Assembly (NCBI GenBank): GCA_036379295.1
Contig: DASVGY010000162.1
Coordinates: 1 to 16,739 of the forward strand
Direction of reading: 5' to 3'
DNA length: 16,739 nucleotides
DNA from: Pseudopedobacter sp036379295
GTDB taxonomy: Bacteria; Bacteroidota; Bacteroidia; Sphingobacteriales; Sphingobacteriaceae
Shown here: positions 6,730-14,561 of the stretch, piece by piece
Layout: each line of letters begins with the position of its first letter
How positions within the stretch are numbered: position 1 is the first letter of the stretch
Made by a program: the position numbers and the translations under genes
Notes under the pieces: model-generated
Seen by the model: only the letters and a program-made list of their open reading frames with translations
What the model was told of the DNA's origin: nothing
Databases searched by the model: none

Positions 6730-8913
6730 GTGAGAAAATATTTGCTGTTTTTACTAATTGTTAGCTGTTCACTTGTTTCCGTGGCACAACAAGTCACCCG
6801 TGTGGAGCTGCTGCAATCAGAATCTTTTATCGGCTTAAAGCGAAACGGAGAAAATACCAACAAGGTGATAAAACCTGTTTTTCAGCAAGATAACGCCACT
6901 TTAACTTGTGATTCTGCTTATTTTTACCTCACCAAAAATAGTTTTGAAGCTTTTGGAAATGTGCATATTAACCAAGCAGATACGGTAAATATTTATTCGG
7001 ATAATTTAAATTACGATGGAAATACAAAAACCGCGGTGCTCACTAACAACGTTAGGTTAACCGATAATCAGGCTGTTTTAACCACTAATGATTTGGTTTA
7101 TAACCTCGGGACTAAAATTGGGCAGTACCAAAACGGCGGTAAAATTGTAAACGGTAATAATACCTTAACCAGCCAAAATGGTTATTATTTTACCCAAAAC
7201 AAGGATGCTTATTTTAGGTACAATGTGGAGGTCAAATCGCCAGAAGTGCTGATTAAATCCGACACACTAAAGTACAATACCATCTCTAAAATAGCTTACT
7301 TTTTTGGACCCACAAATATTTACGGCAAAACAGATACGCTATACACAGAAAACGGGCAGTACAATACCAAAACCGACCAGGCTTCTTTCGGGAAGAAAAA
7401 TTTATACACCCAAAACTCCAAAAGTTTAAAAGGTGATAGCTTGTTTTACGATGGTAAGCAAGGTTACGGCAGGGCAGTAAAAAATATTATTTTTATGGAT
7501 ACTGCGCAAAAAATTGAGTTGCGTGGCGATTTGGGGCTTTACAAAAAGAAGGACGAAAGCATTACCGTTACCAAAAATGCTTACGTAATTTTTTTGACAG
7601 AAAAAGATTCGGTAACAAAGGATAGCATTTGGCTTACTGCCGATACTTTGAAAAGCAGGGTTTTGCGTAAAAAAGATTTGTATCAGCTGCGGGAAAAGAT
7701 TCGATTATCCATTTTAGAGGGAAATGCCAAAGCCGATAGCCTCAAAAATATAGATGTAGAAGATACCGAAGAACCACAATTGGCAGCGCCGCCTGTACTT
7801 TCAAAAGATAGTTTGAATAAAGATAGTACAGCAACAGATAGCGTACGAATTGCTTTTGTAAAAGATAGTTTGTTAGCCAGAAAAACGTTTTTAAAGGATA
7901 GTATTTTACATGTTAAAGAACTCCTGAAAAAAGAGAACGACCGTTTGCGAGAAGAAAATAAAAAGCCCAAAGCTTTAAATATTCCCGTTGTTAACCGAGC
8001 GCCAAATAAACAAGCTGTTTGGCCCGCACTAAAAGAAAATGAAAATAAAATAGGATTGATACCTATAAACGTAAAAAACAAAAAGCCGAATATCAATTTT
8101 GTTCCGATAGATTTTGATGCCAGTGATACCACAAAAATTAGGGTGGTTTCTGCCTATCGAAACGTTAAGATTTTCAAATCTGATTTGCAAGCGAAAGCCG
8201 ATTCAGCGTTTTTCAGTTACGGAGATTCAACCATGCGGATTTACCAAAAACCTTTAGTTTGGGCGCAGGGCAGTCAGCTTTCCGCCGATACCATGTATAT
8301 CCAAATGAAAAACAAGAAATTGGATAATTTGGAAATGATTAGGAATGCTATCATTGTAAATACCGATAAAGACTCTGTGAAATTTAACCAGATTGCAGGG
8401 AAATTGATGACCGGCTATTTTAAAAACGAAAAGCTAGATGTTGTATTTGTAAACGGAAATGCAGAAAGTATTTATTTCCCCAAAGATAGTGCAAGTAAAG
8501 ATGGATTAATGCGTTCTATAGCTTCGCGGATGCGGATTAATTTTGATGATGACAGTGTGATGAGCGTAACTTTTATTCGCAAACCCGAGCATACCTATTA
8601 TCCAGTAGAAAAAATAACCGAGGAGCTGAAAACACTGCCAAACTTTAATTGGAAACCCAAAGAACGCCCAAAATCAAAAGAAGATATTTTGCCGAGTTTG
8701 ATGAAAAAGCCTGCGAAAAAAGCAGATGCTAAAAGTTCGGGTAAAAAAGCGGTAGATAAACCTGCGATTAAAAACCCTGAAAAGCCTGTTGATAAAAATT
8801 TGCCGGATACAAAGGATACTACTAAGCCAGAAAAACCAGTTGAAGATAGTCCGAAGTTTAATGACAAGGTGAGAAAAGCAGCGCCAGCTTACGAACCGCC
8901 AAAAGAAAAGTAA
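6730..8913 (+). CDS. OstA/LptA-like envelope protein
   Basis: A 727-residue exported protein. It starts at GTG, giving a signal peptide that ends near ...LVSVAQQ (residue 21). Residues ~25-300 are repeated beta strands of the OstA/LptA jellyroll type (NIYSDNLNYDGNTKTAVLTNNVRLTDN, GNVHINQADTVNIYSDN), and a second such region spans ~455-630 (YRNVKIFKSDLQAKADSAFFSYGDS, LSADTMYIQMKNKKLDNLEMIRNAII). LptA-type proteins bridge lipopolysaccharide across the periplasm, so a role in outer-membrane assembly is likely; that is knowledge of the family. The two beta regions are separated by a charged Ser/Asp/Lys insert (~330-440) with repeated KDS motifs. The protein ends in a Lys/Pro/Asp-rich tail (~645-727) of low complexity. 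It is far longer than proteobacterial LptA, as is usual for Bacteroidota. No LptD partner lies in the window. Confidence 0.85.
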   Translation: MRKYLLFLLIVSCSLVSVAQQVTRVELLQSESFIGLKRNGENTNKVIKPVFQQDNATLTCDSAYFYLTKNSFEAFGNVHINQADTVNIYSDNLNYDGNTKTAVLTNNVRLTDNQAVLTTNDLVYNLGTKIGQYQNGGKIVNGNNTLTSQNGYYFTQNKDAYFRYNVEVKSPEVLIKSDTLKYNTISKIAYFFGPTNIYGKTDTLYTENGQYNTKTDQASFGKKNLYTQNSKSLKGDSLFYDGKQGYGRAVKNIIFMDTAQKIELRGDLGLYKKKDESITVTKNAYVIFLTEKDSVTKDSIWLTADTLKSRVLRKKDLYQLREKIRLSILEGNAKADSLKNIDVEDTEEPQLAAPPVLSKDSLNKDSTATDSVRIAFVKDSLLARKTFLKDSILHVKELLKKENDRLREENKKPKALNIPVVNRAPNKQAVWPALKENENKIGLIPINVKNKKPNINFVPIDFDASDTTKIRVVSAYRNVKIFKSDLQAKADSAFFSYGDSTMRIYQKPLVWAQGSQLSADTMYIQMKNKKLDNLEMIRNAIIVNTDKDSVKFNQIAGKLMTGYFKNEKLDVVFVNGNAESIYFPKDSASKDGLMRSIASRMRINFDDDSVMSVTFIRKPEHTYYPVEKITEELKTLPNFNWKPKERPKSKEDILPSLMKKPAKKADAKSSGKKAVDKPAIKNPEKPVDKNLPDTKDTTKPEKPVEDSPKFNDKVRKAAPAYEPPKEK

Positions 8914-8916
8914 GGG

Positions 8917-9423
8917 TTAAAGTATTATTTCGAACAAACTTAGGGTCGCGTTTTTGTAATGTAGTGGCATTCCTTCTTCCCAGTTAGGCATTGTTAAGCC
9001 TTTGTAGGTAAAGCCGCAATTAATATAATGTTGGTTAATTCTTTCATTACCGCTTTCAGTATCTAATCTGATATAATCAATATCGAAATCTACAGCGTTT
9101 TGTTTGAGCCAATTGATAATGATTTTCACATAACCTTTTCCTCTAAAACTTGGGTTAACCGAAATGCGATGCACATAAACTGCTTTGTCCTTGTTTGCTT
9201 CTTTCCAAATTAATTCATCGTCAAAAGCAAGGACGAAAGTACAAGCAATTGCTCCATCTTCCTTAATTACATAATGTCGGTTTTCTGATATTTCCTGTTC
9301 AACTAAAGCTACATCAAAACCTTTCCAGGCATTCCCTTTAACGGATTTTTGGTAGTCAATGGCTTCATCATAAAGTTTAAAAATCTGCGGAATATCTTCG
9401 GATTTACTAAGTGTAATTTGCAT
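8917..9423 (-). CDS. GNAT-family N-acetyltransferase
   Basis: A 168-residue single-domain acetyltransferase of the GNAT fold, which transfers an acetyl group from acetyl-CoA to an amine. The acetyl-CoA-binding segment is visible as VHRISVNPSFRGKGYVKIIINWL (residues ~84-106). The usual Q/R-x-x-G-x-G/A loop appears as RGKGYV, with a valine where a small residue is expected. Later motifs are YIRLDTESGNERINQHYINCGF, which holds the typical N-x-x-x-x-x-F/Y-x-x-x-GF arrangement. The substrate is unknown. It follows rdgB by 21 bases on the same strand and is probably co-transcribed. It converges with the OstA-like gene, leaving only three bases between the two stop codons and no terminator for either. 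Confidence 0.85.
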   Translation of the reverse strand: MQITLSKSEDIPQIFKLYDEAIDYQKSVKGNAWKGFDVALVEQEISENRHYVIKEDGAIACTFVLAFDDELIWKEANKDKAVYVHRISVNPSFRGKGYVKIIINWLKQNAVDFDIDYIRLDTESGNERINQHYINCGFTYKGLTMPNWEEGMPLHYKNATLSLFEIIL

Positions 9424-9444
9424 TTTTTTTGGTCTTTTGTAAAA

Positions 9445-10020
9445 CTAACTTTTTAAGAAATTGATAAGTTTTTCCATTGCTCTTCCGCGGTGACTGATGA
9501 TGTTTTTTTCTTCTAAACTCATTTCTGCAAAAGTAATATCGTAACCTTCAGGTTCAAAAATTGGGTCGTAACCAAACCCATCTTTGCCACTTTTTTCTGT
9601 ACGGATTTTACCGTTCACAATTCCTTCAAAAAGATGTTCTTCCTCTTTAATTATCAGAGAAATCACCGTTCTAAATCTTGCGCTTCTATCAGTTTTACCT
9701 TGCATCTTTTCTAACACTAAATCCATGTTTTTGGTAAAATCCCGAGAGCCAGAATAGCGAGCAGAGTAAACGCCAGGTTCGTTGTTTAAAGCAAAAATCT
9801 CTAAACCTGTATCATCAGCAAAGCAATCTGCCTGGTAGTTTTGATAAACGTACTGACTTTTAATGCTCGCATTCTCTTCTAAAGTTACGCCTGTTTCTTC
9901 TATATCTTCCTCGCAACCAATCGCCTTTAGGCTGATAATTTCAAAAGCATCCCCAACTTTTAGCTGCACTTCGTCTAATTTATGCTGATTGTTGGTGGCA
10001 AAAACCAATTGATGTTTCAT
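9445..10020 (-). CDS. rdgB: dITP/XTP pyrophosphatase (RdgB/HAM1)
   Basis: A 191-residue nucleoside triphosphate pyrophosphatase that removes dITP, ITP and XTP from the nucleotide pool, preventing deaminated bases from entering DNA and RNA. The family motifs are all present: FATNNQHK at 7-14, ADDTGLEIFALNNEPGVYSARYSG at 68-91 with the metal/catalytic Asp69-Asp70, GFGYDPIF at 148-155, and SHRGRA at 176-181. The length is standard for RdgB. The upstream 180 bases are filled with degenerate repeats, and no -7 box is seen there. It may be transcribed from the promoter of the unrecognised gene upstream, with the GNAT gene as its downstream partner. Confidence 0.95.
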   Translation of the reverse strand: MKHQLVFATNNQHKLDEVQLKVGDAFEIISLKAIGCEEDIEETGVTLEENASIKSQYVYQNYQADCFADDTGLEIFALNNEPGVYSARYSGSRDFTKNMDLVLEKMQGKTDRSARFRTVISLIIKEEEHLFEGIVNGKIRTEKSGKDGFGYDPIFEPEGYDITFAEMSLEEKNIISHRGRAMEKLINFLKS

Positions 10021-10026
10021 GTTTTT

Positions 10027-10110
10027 TTAAGTAGTAAGTGTTAAGTAATAAGTTTTAAGTAGTAAGTTATAAGTAGTAAGTGTTAAGTGAAAAGTAACAA
10101 GTAAAAATTT
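10027..10110. repeat. Degenerate 14-bp tandem repeat (TTAAGTAGTAAGTG type)
   Basis: Six consecutive 14-bp units read in the plus orientation: TTAAGTAGTAAGTG, TTAAGTAATAAGTT, TTAAGTAGTAAGTT, ATAAGTAGTAAGTG, TTAAGTGAAAAGTA and the eroded ACAAGTAAAAATTT. Each is two 7-mers containing an AGTAAGT-like core, close to the complement (AGTTAGT) of the 7-bp array at 4735-4853. The array starts seven bases upstream of the rdgB start codon and so occupies its 5' region. Confidence 0.85.
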
Positions 10111-10120
10111 TTGAGCGTAT

Positions 10121-10190
10121 TCTCTCCTACACTCATTCTCTCCTTCACTCCTTCTATCATTCATCCAACCCTTCACTCCTTCTCTCCTTC
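10121..10190. repeat. Pyrimidine-rich degenerate repeat (CTCCTTCA type)
   Basis: About 70 bases built almost only from C and T on the plus strand, with CTTCACTCCT occurring at 10143 and again at 10171, and CTCTCCT at 10122, 10138 and 10182. On the minus strand it reads as purine-rich units such as GAAGGAGA, GAAGGAGT and GAGTGAAG, with a rough period of eight. It lies directly after the 14-bp array and ends eight bases before the stop codon of the next gene. Confidence 0.7.
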
Positions 10191-10199
10191 AAAATTATC

Positions 10200-10832
10200 C
10201 TAGAACTCCTTTAACTGATTCCAGAAAATGGTCTTTTTAGACACATCCATTTGGAGCTTTGCTAAATCCCAGGTACCTAAAACGGCAACGTTTTTATACA
10301 TGCTTTTTTGATTTGCTAACGCACCAACAATATTTAAAGCCGTTGGATTAAAACCGAAGGTGATTAGTTTGTTGCATGCAAAAAAAGCTTTCAACTCATC
10401 AAAATCTAACTTCGCATAATTGGCTTTATTTACAATTGCAACGTCTTCTAAACTCCATTTTTTTGCACTTATGATTTTTGTTAAAAAAGCTTGGTCGGTT
10501 TTACTCAAAAACTTTTCATTTGCGTTATCCACAATAATTAAAATGTATTTATTGTTTTCTCCCAAATATTCAAAACCTTCGGATTTTGCAGGTGCAGGTT
10601 TCTCTTGTTCTTCAATTTTAGGGATAACAACTTCTTTAGCGGCAATTGTAGGTGGACTTAAACTCGGAACTACAGGCGGATTTGCTGCTGCTTTTGGTAA
10701 TTCTGGCAATTCTTCAACTGCCTCCATGGCAACAGCGCTAGTCTCACTTTTAGGCAAATCATTTAACACGTAAATATCTTCATCCAATAATAAACTTAGC
10801 GCAATTAAATTATCTGTTTGTAGCTGATTCAT
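10200..10832 (-). CDS. Unrecognised protein with proline-rich linker
   Basis: A 210-residue protein; ATG 10832 is chosen over the in-frame TTG at 10841. I do not recognise a family with confidence. It has three parts: a short N-terminal helical segment (MNQLQTDNLIALSLLLDEDIYVL), a Pro/Ala/Glu-rich linker (~residues 25-85) that is probably disordered, and a C-terminal alpha/beta domain (~90-210). That domain reads KYILIIVDN..., LSKTDQAFLTKIISAKKWSLEDVAIVNK, LKAFFACNKLITFGFNP, and ends VAVLGTWDLAKLQMDVSKKTIFWNQLKEF. The order of strand, helix and the KLITFGFNP strand recalls the uracil-DNA-glycosylase-like fold or the HolD (polymerase III psi) subunit, but no catalytic motif is visible, so this is only a suggestion. 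It sits upstream of rdgB on the same strand and is divergent from the SurA-like operon. Confidence 0.7.
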   Translation of the reverse strand: MNQLQTDNLIALSLLLDEDIYVLNDLPKSETSAVAMEAVEELPELPKAAANPPVVPSLSPPTIAAKEVVIPKIEEQEKPAPAKSEGFEYLGENNKYILIIVDNANEKFLSKTDQAFLTKIISAKKWSLEDVAIVNKANYAKLDFDELKAFFACNKLITFGFNPTALNIVGALANQKSMYKNVAVLGTWDLAKLQMDVSKKTIFWNQLKEF

Positions 10833-10838
10833 GTTTTG

Positions 10839-10846
10839 CAAAATTC
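10839..10846 (-). promoter_or_regulatory. Possible -7 box of the unrecognised gene
   Basis: On the minus strand GAATTTTG matches seven of eight positions of TAnnTTTG, six bases before ATG 10832. It faces a second box for the opposite operon at 10900-10907. No -33 element is evident. Confidence 0.35.
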
Positions 10847-10899
10847 GCCAAAAAATGTTAAAATAATTAAAGCATGGCTAAATTACGCTAAAAAGGCTT

Positions 10900-10907
10900 T
10901 ACTTTCG
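10900..10907 (+). promoter_or_regulatory. Possible -7 box of the SurA-like operon
   Basis: TACTTTCG matches seven of eight positions of TAnnTTTG and ends eight bases before ATG 10916. It would drive the lipoprotein, parvulin chaperone and MoxR genes with a very short leader. No clear -33 element. Confidence 0.4.
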
Positions 10908-10915
10908 TTTCCAAA

Positions 10916-11776
10916 ATGATGCAGTTATTTAAAAATCTAGCGTTAGTTATCGCGTTAAATTTGTCGTTTATTTCTTGTAATAACCTTAATGATTCAAATG
11001 GGAAACCTATTGCAAAAGCTTTCGATAAATATTTGTACGTAGCCGATTTAGAAGGAGTTGTACCCAAAAACACTCACGGAAACGATAGCCTTGCGATAGT
11101 GAAAGCATTTATCGACCAATGGCAGCATGAGCAGGTTATCCAACATCAGGCAGAAAACAACGTAAATATCGATAATAAAAGCATTGATAGCCGTTTGGCT
11201 TCCTACAAGCGCTCGTTAATTAGGTTTGAGTACGAGCAGGAACTCATTAGGCAAAAATTAGATACTGTGGTAAGCGAGCAGGAAATACAAACTTTTTACG
11301 AAACAAATAAAGATAATTTCCAGCTAAAAAAACCAATTTTAAAGGTTTCCTACATCAAATTACCAGAAAGTGCGCCCAAGGTAACTATGGTGAAAAAGCT
11401 ATTTTCATCCAAAGATATGCGAGATGTTGATTTGTTAGAAAAGTACTGCTTTAAGTATTCGCCCAACTTTTCTTTGATGGATACGGCCTGGCATTATATA
11501 GATGAGTTGGAAAAAACGTTACCAATAACAAAAATATCAGAAAACAATTACAACAATTTAAACCGTATTTTTGAAATTTCTGATAATAATGCATTATATC
11601 TTATAATTTTGCGAGATTCAAAATTTAGGGATAGCTTGTCGCCGATAGCGTTTGAAAAAGAAAATATTCGAAACTTAATTTTAAATCAACGGAAATTGGC
11701 ACTCATTAATCAAATGGAAAAAGAAGTCTTTAACGAGGCTCAAAAAAACAACGAATTAGAAATATACGATAAATGA
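10916..11776 (+). CDS. SurA-like chaperone lipoprotein without PPIase domain
   Basis: A 286-residue predicted lipoprotein. A hydrophobic signal ends in SFISC with acceptor Cys21, followed by NNLNDS. Two ATGs are adjacent (10916 and 10919), and either gives the same signal. The body is mainly helical (FIDQWQHEQVIQHQAENNVNI, SRLASYKRSLIRFEYEQELIRQKLD, then VSEQEIQTFYETNKDNFQLKKPILKVSYIKLP). This matches the N-terminal chaperone part of SurA/PpiD-type periplasmic foldases. No intact parvulin domain follows; residues ~140-230 look like a degenerate one. It probably helps outer-membrane protein folding together with the next gene, whose ATG overlaps its TGA. The chaperone assignment is an inference from the pattern and the neighbour. 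Confidence 0.75.
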   Translation: MMQLFKNLALVIALNLSFISCNNLNDSNGKPIAKAFDKYLYVADLEGVVPKNTHGNDSLAIVKAFIDQWQHEQVIQHQAENNVNIDNKSIDSRLASYKRSLIRFEYEQELIRQKLDTVVSEQEIQTFYETNKDNFQLKKPILKVSYIKLPESAPKVTMVKKLFSSKDMRDVDLLEKYCFKYSPNFSLMDTAWHYIDELEKTLPITKISENNYNNLNRIFEISDNNALYLIILRDSKFRDSLSPIAFEKENIRNLILNQRKLALINQMEKEVFNEAQKNNELEIYDK

Positions 11777-13140
11777 AAAAATACATAGTATTAATAGGCA
11801 TCATCTTTTTAGGTTTAGCAAATGGCTACGCACAAGAAAAGGTGGTAGATAAAGTGGTTGCAGTAGTGGGGGATAATATTATTTTAAAATCTGAAGTTGA
11901 CCAACAGTACGCCCAATATTTAGTGCAAGGAAACAAGCCCGATAAAGATATTAAATGCAGTTTTTTGCAAAATATGTTAAGTCAGAAATTGCTGACCCAG
12001 CAGGCCGTTTTAGATTCTATAACCGTTGATGAAGAAGATGTAGATGGCGAAATTGACCGTAGGATGCGTGTAATGACGTCAAGAGCAGGCGGACAAGAAA
12101 AATTAGAGGGCTTTTTAGGCAGATCCTTAATTCAATATAAAGACGAAATTAGGCCCGAAATTAGGGAGCAATTGGTTGCACAAAAAATGCAAGCAAAAAT
12201 TACCGAAAAGGTTGAAGTTACACCGCTTGAAGTGGAGCGTTATTTCAACACGTTTCCAAAAGATTCTTTGCCAGAATTTAATACAGAGGTTGAAGTTGGA
12301 GAAATTGTGGTTTATCCCGAGCTGACAAAAAAAGAAAAGGAAATTTATAAAGATAAAGCCGAGGCGCTTCGTCTGAGGATAAAAGGAGGCGATAGTTTTG
12401 CTACCTTGGCCAGGCTTTATTCACAAGATCCAGGCTCTGCGAGAGAAGGAGGCGAATTGCCTTTTTTCGACAGGCAAACCATGGCTAAAGAATTCACTTC
12501 TTGGGCTTTTAAGCTAAAAGAAGGTGAAATTTCTCCTGTTTTTGAAACCGAGTTTGGCTTCCACTTTTTAGAGGTTTTAGAGCGCCGTGGAGAGCAGGTT
12601 AGGGTAAGGCACATCCTAATTATTCCAGAAACGCCGCCAGCAGCGCTAGAAAGAGCAAGGGTTGAAATAGATTCTACCTACCAGAAAGTTAAAAGTGGAA
12701 AGCTTGATTTTTCTACAGCAGCTTCTTTATTTTCTGACGAAAAAGAAACAAAATTTAACGGTGGAATGATGTTGAACGCGGAGAACGTACAATCCCGCAC
12801 CACTTTTATTCCTACAGACAAATTAGACCCGCAAGTGTTTTTAACAATAGATACCATGAAAGTTGGGAGCTATTCTGCCCCGGCCTTGTTTACAGATGCC
12901 AGAGGAAAGTCGGGCTATCGGTTCTTGTATTTAAAAAGTAAAATCCCTCCTCATAAAGCAAATTTAAACCAGGATTTACCAAAAATTAAAGACGCCGCTT
13001 ATGAAGATAAAATCAATAAAACGGTGAGTAAATGGTTTGAAAAAAGAAGAAAGTCCACTTACATAAAAATCGACGATGAATACAAAAATTGCGATATTTT
13101 AAAAGATTGGGTTACAGATAGTTCTACAGCAAGCAATTAA
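11773..13140 (+). CDS. Periplasmic SurA-like peptidyl-prolyl isomerase
   Basis: A 455-residue exported foldase with a Sec signal ending near NGYAQ (residue 21). The SurA N-terminal domain follows (VVDKVVAVVGDNIILKSEVDQQYAQYL, residues 24-50, then helices to ~165). Two parvulin (PpiC-type) domains come next: one at ~173-272 (FATLARLYSQDPGSAREGGELPFF..., FGFHFLEVLERR) and a second at ~277-383 (VRVRHILIIPE..., FSTAASLFSDE..., NGGMM). It ends in a helical tail. SurA proteins escort outer-membrane proteins through the periplasm and isomerise X-Pro bonds. The first domain keeps the typical QDPGSAREGGELP motif, so it is probably the active one; the second is less canonical. It is coupled to the upstream lipoprotein by a four-base overlap and is followed two bases later by the MoxR gene. 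Confidence 0.93.
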   Translation: MKKYIVLIGIIFLGLANGYAQEKVVDKVVAVVGDNIILKSEVDQQYAQYLVQGNKPDKDIKCSFLQNMLSQKLLTQQAVLDSITVDEEDVDGEIDRRMRVMTSRAGGQEKLEGFLGRSLIQYKDEIRPEIREQLVAQKMQAKITEKVEVTPLEVERYFNTFPKDSLPEFNTEVEVGEIVVYPELTKKEKEIYKDKAEALRLRIKGGDSFATLARLYSQDPGSAREGGELPFFDRQTMAKEFTSWAFKLKEGEISPVFETEFGFHFLEVLERRGEQVRVRHILIIPETPPAALERARVEIDSTYQKVKSGKLDFSTAASLFSDEKETKFNGGMMLNAENVQSRTTFIPTDKLDPQVFLTIDTMKVGSYSAPALFTDARGKSGYRFLYLKSKIPPHKANLNQDLPKIKDAAYEDKINKTVSKWFEKRRKSTYIKIDDEYKNCDILKDWVTDSSTASN

Positions 13141-13142
13141 AA

Positions 13143-14105
13143 ATGAATTACCAATCAGACGCAGATGCTATTGATGCCTTTAGCAACATTTACCAGGAAA
13201 TTAGAAAAGAAATCTCCAAAGTAATTGTTGGGCAAGATGAAGTTGTAAAGTCTGTACTGATTTCTATTTTTAGCAACGGGCATTGTTTATTGGTAGGTGT
13301 ACCGGGTTTAGCGAAAACTTTATTGGTGCAAACGGTAGCCAACGTTCTGGATTTATCTTTCAATAGAATTCAATTTACGCCAGATTTAATGCCGTCTGAT
13401 ATTATCGGTAGCGAAATCTTGGGCGAAGACAGGCATTTCAAATTTATTAAAGGCCCAGTATTCTCAAATATCATTTTGGCGGATGAAATCAACCGAACAC
13501 CGCCAAAAACGCAAGCTGCTTTGTTAGAAGCAATGCAAGAAAAATCCGTTACTGATGCTGGGGTTACGCATACCTTGCCCAAGCCATTTTTCGTTTTGGC
13601 AACTCAAAACCCAATAGAGCAGGAGGGAACTTACCCTTTGCCAGAAGCACAGTTAGACCGTTTTATGTTTAACGTGGAGCTCGGCTACCCAAGTTTTGAA
13701 GAAGAGTTAAATATCGTTAAAAACACCACTGGCAACAAAACCACAGACTTACAAAAAATTTTAAACGCAGCGCAAATAACCTTTTTTCAAGATTTAGTTA
13801 AAAAAATACCAGTTAGCAATAACGTTCTTGAATATGCAGTTAAATTGGTTGCAAAAACTCGTCCGCAAACAGAACATGCTACCGAAGCGGTAAACAAGTA
13901 TCTTTCTTGGGGAGCGGGGCCGCGGGCATCACAATATTTGGTAATTGGGGCAAAATGCCACGCCGCAATAAACGGAAAATATTCGCCAGATATAGAAGAT
14001 GTGCAAGCGGTTGCCAACGCCATTTTAAAACACCGGATTGTTAGAAATTACAAAGCCGAGGCAGATGGCTTAAGTGTAGAAAATATTATTTCACAGCTTT
14101 TTTAG
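13143..14105 (+). CDS. MoxR-family AAA+ ATPase
   Basis: A 320-residue MoxR ATPase, a AAA+ group that acts as a chaperone for assembly or metal insertion, usually with von Willebrand factor A partners. Walker A is GVPGLAKT (52-59). Walker B is ILADEIN (111-117). A sensor region follows at ATQNPIEQEGTYPLPEAQLDRF (~153-174), and the lid domain includes WGAGPRASQYLV (~256-267). All nucleotide-binding residues look intact and the length is standard. It starts two bases after the SurA-like gene and belongs to that operon. The DUF58 and VWA genes that commonly follow moxR are absent, because the next gene is on the opposite strand. It may serve envelope assembly; that is an inference from operon context. 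Confidence 0.93.
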   Translation: MNYQSDADAIDAFSNIYQEIRKEISKVIVGQDEVVKSVLISIFSNGHCLLVGVPGLAKTLLVQTVANVLDLSFNRIQFTPDLMPSDIIGSEILGEDRHFKFIKGPVFSNIILADEINRTPPKTQAALLEAMQEKSVTDAGVTHTLPKPFFVLATQNPIEQEGTYPLPEAQLDRFMFNVELGYPSFEEELNIVKNTTGNKTTDLQKILNAAQITFFQDLVKKIPVSNNVLEYAVKLVAKTRPQTEHATEAVNKYLSWGAGPRASQYLVIGAKCHAAINGKYSPDIEDVQAVANAILKHRIVRNYKAEADGLSVENIISQLF

Positions 14106-14139
14106 GCTGCTAACTCCAATCACCTCAAGTTTAATAAAA

Positions 14140-14481
14140 CTAAGCTCTATTTTCTGGGTCCATGTTGTGTTCTACTATCTCAACGGAGCTCATAAACTTC
14201 GTTTTTTCCGCATCGGCATACATGCCGTAAGCATCAATCACCAAACCTTTGGCTCCATCGTTACTTTCAACAGCATATAAAATTGAGCTATCTTCAGGGT
14301 CTGTAATTCCCTCAAAACGGTGTATTTCTACAACTTTAAGCTCATCAGAACCATATTCCCGATTTTCAGTGCCGCAGCATAAGTGCGCATCTTTAAAATC
14401 AAATTCATAAGTAAAACCTCTCTGTTTCAAATCATTCATCGCTTCTACAAGCGTTTCGTAGCTTCCGTGTGGCAGTTTCAT
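14140..14481 (-). CDS. Small conserved Bacteroidota protein
   Basis: A 113-residue protein of a short family common in Bacteroidota, often labelled phosphoribosylpyrophosphate synthetase in databases. That label is not credible for its size, since no PRPP-synthetase motif or fold is present. Visible features are an N-terminal helix (YETLVEAMNDLKQRGFTYEFDF), a Cys-Cys pair at 35-36, the strand motif VVEIHRFEGITDPEDSSILYAVESNDGAKGLVIDAYGMYAD (50-90), and a short tail. The arrangement suggests a small alpha/beta fold, but the function is unknown. It converges with moxR (34-base gap). Possible -7 box at 14502-14509 (TTAGTTTG on the minus strand, seven of eight). The family memory should be checked by search. 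Confidence 0.85.
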   Translation of the reverse strand: MKLPHGSYETLVEAMNDLKQRGFTYEFDFKDAHLCCGTENREYGSDELKVVEIHRFEGITDPEDSSILYAVESNDGAKGLVIDAYGMYADAEKTKFMSSVEIVEHNMDPENRA

Positions 14482-14561
14482 AGTTGTATAATTTAATTTA
14501 GCAAACTAAAACAAAATCCATACCTCAAAGTTAGCAGCAGTAAAAATTGGTTGTAATTTGA

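Noticed and set aside
8598..8867. Minus-strand Ser/Phe/Gly-rich frame inside the OstA-like gene
   Set aside because: It is the antisense of a Lys/Pro-rich low-complexity tail, which automatically keeps that frame open.
10888..11073. Minus-strand frame over the start of the SurA-like lipoprotein
   Set aside because: Overlaps the signal peptide region of a credible gene and has no features of its own.
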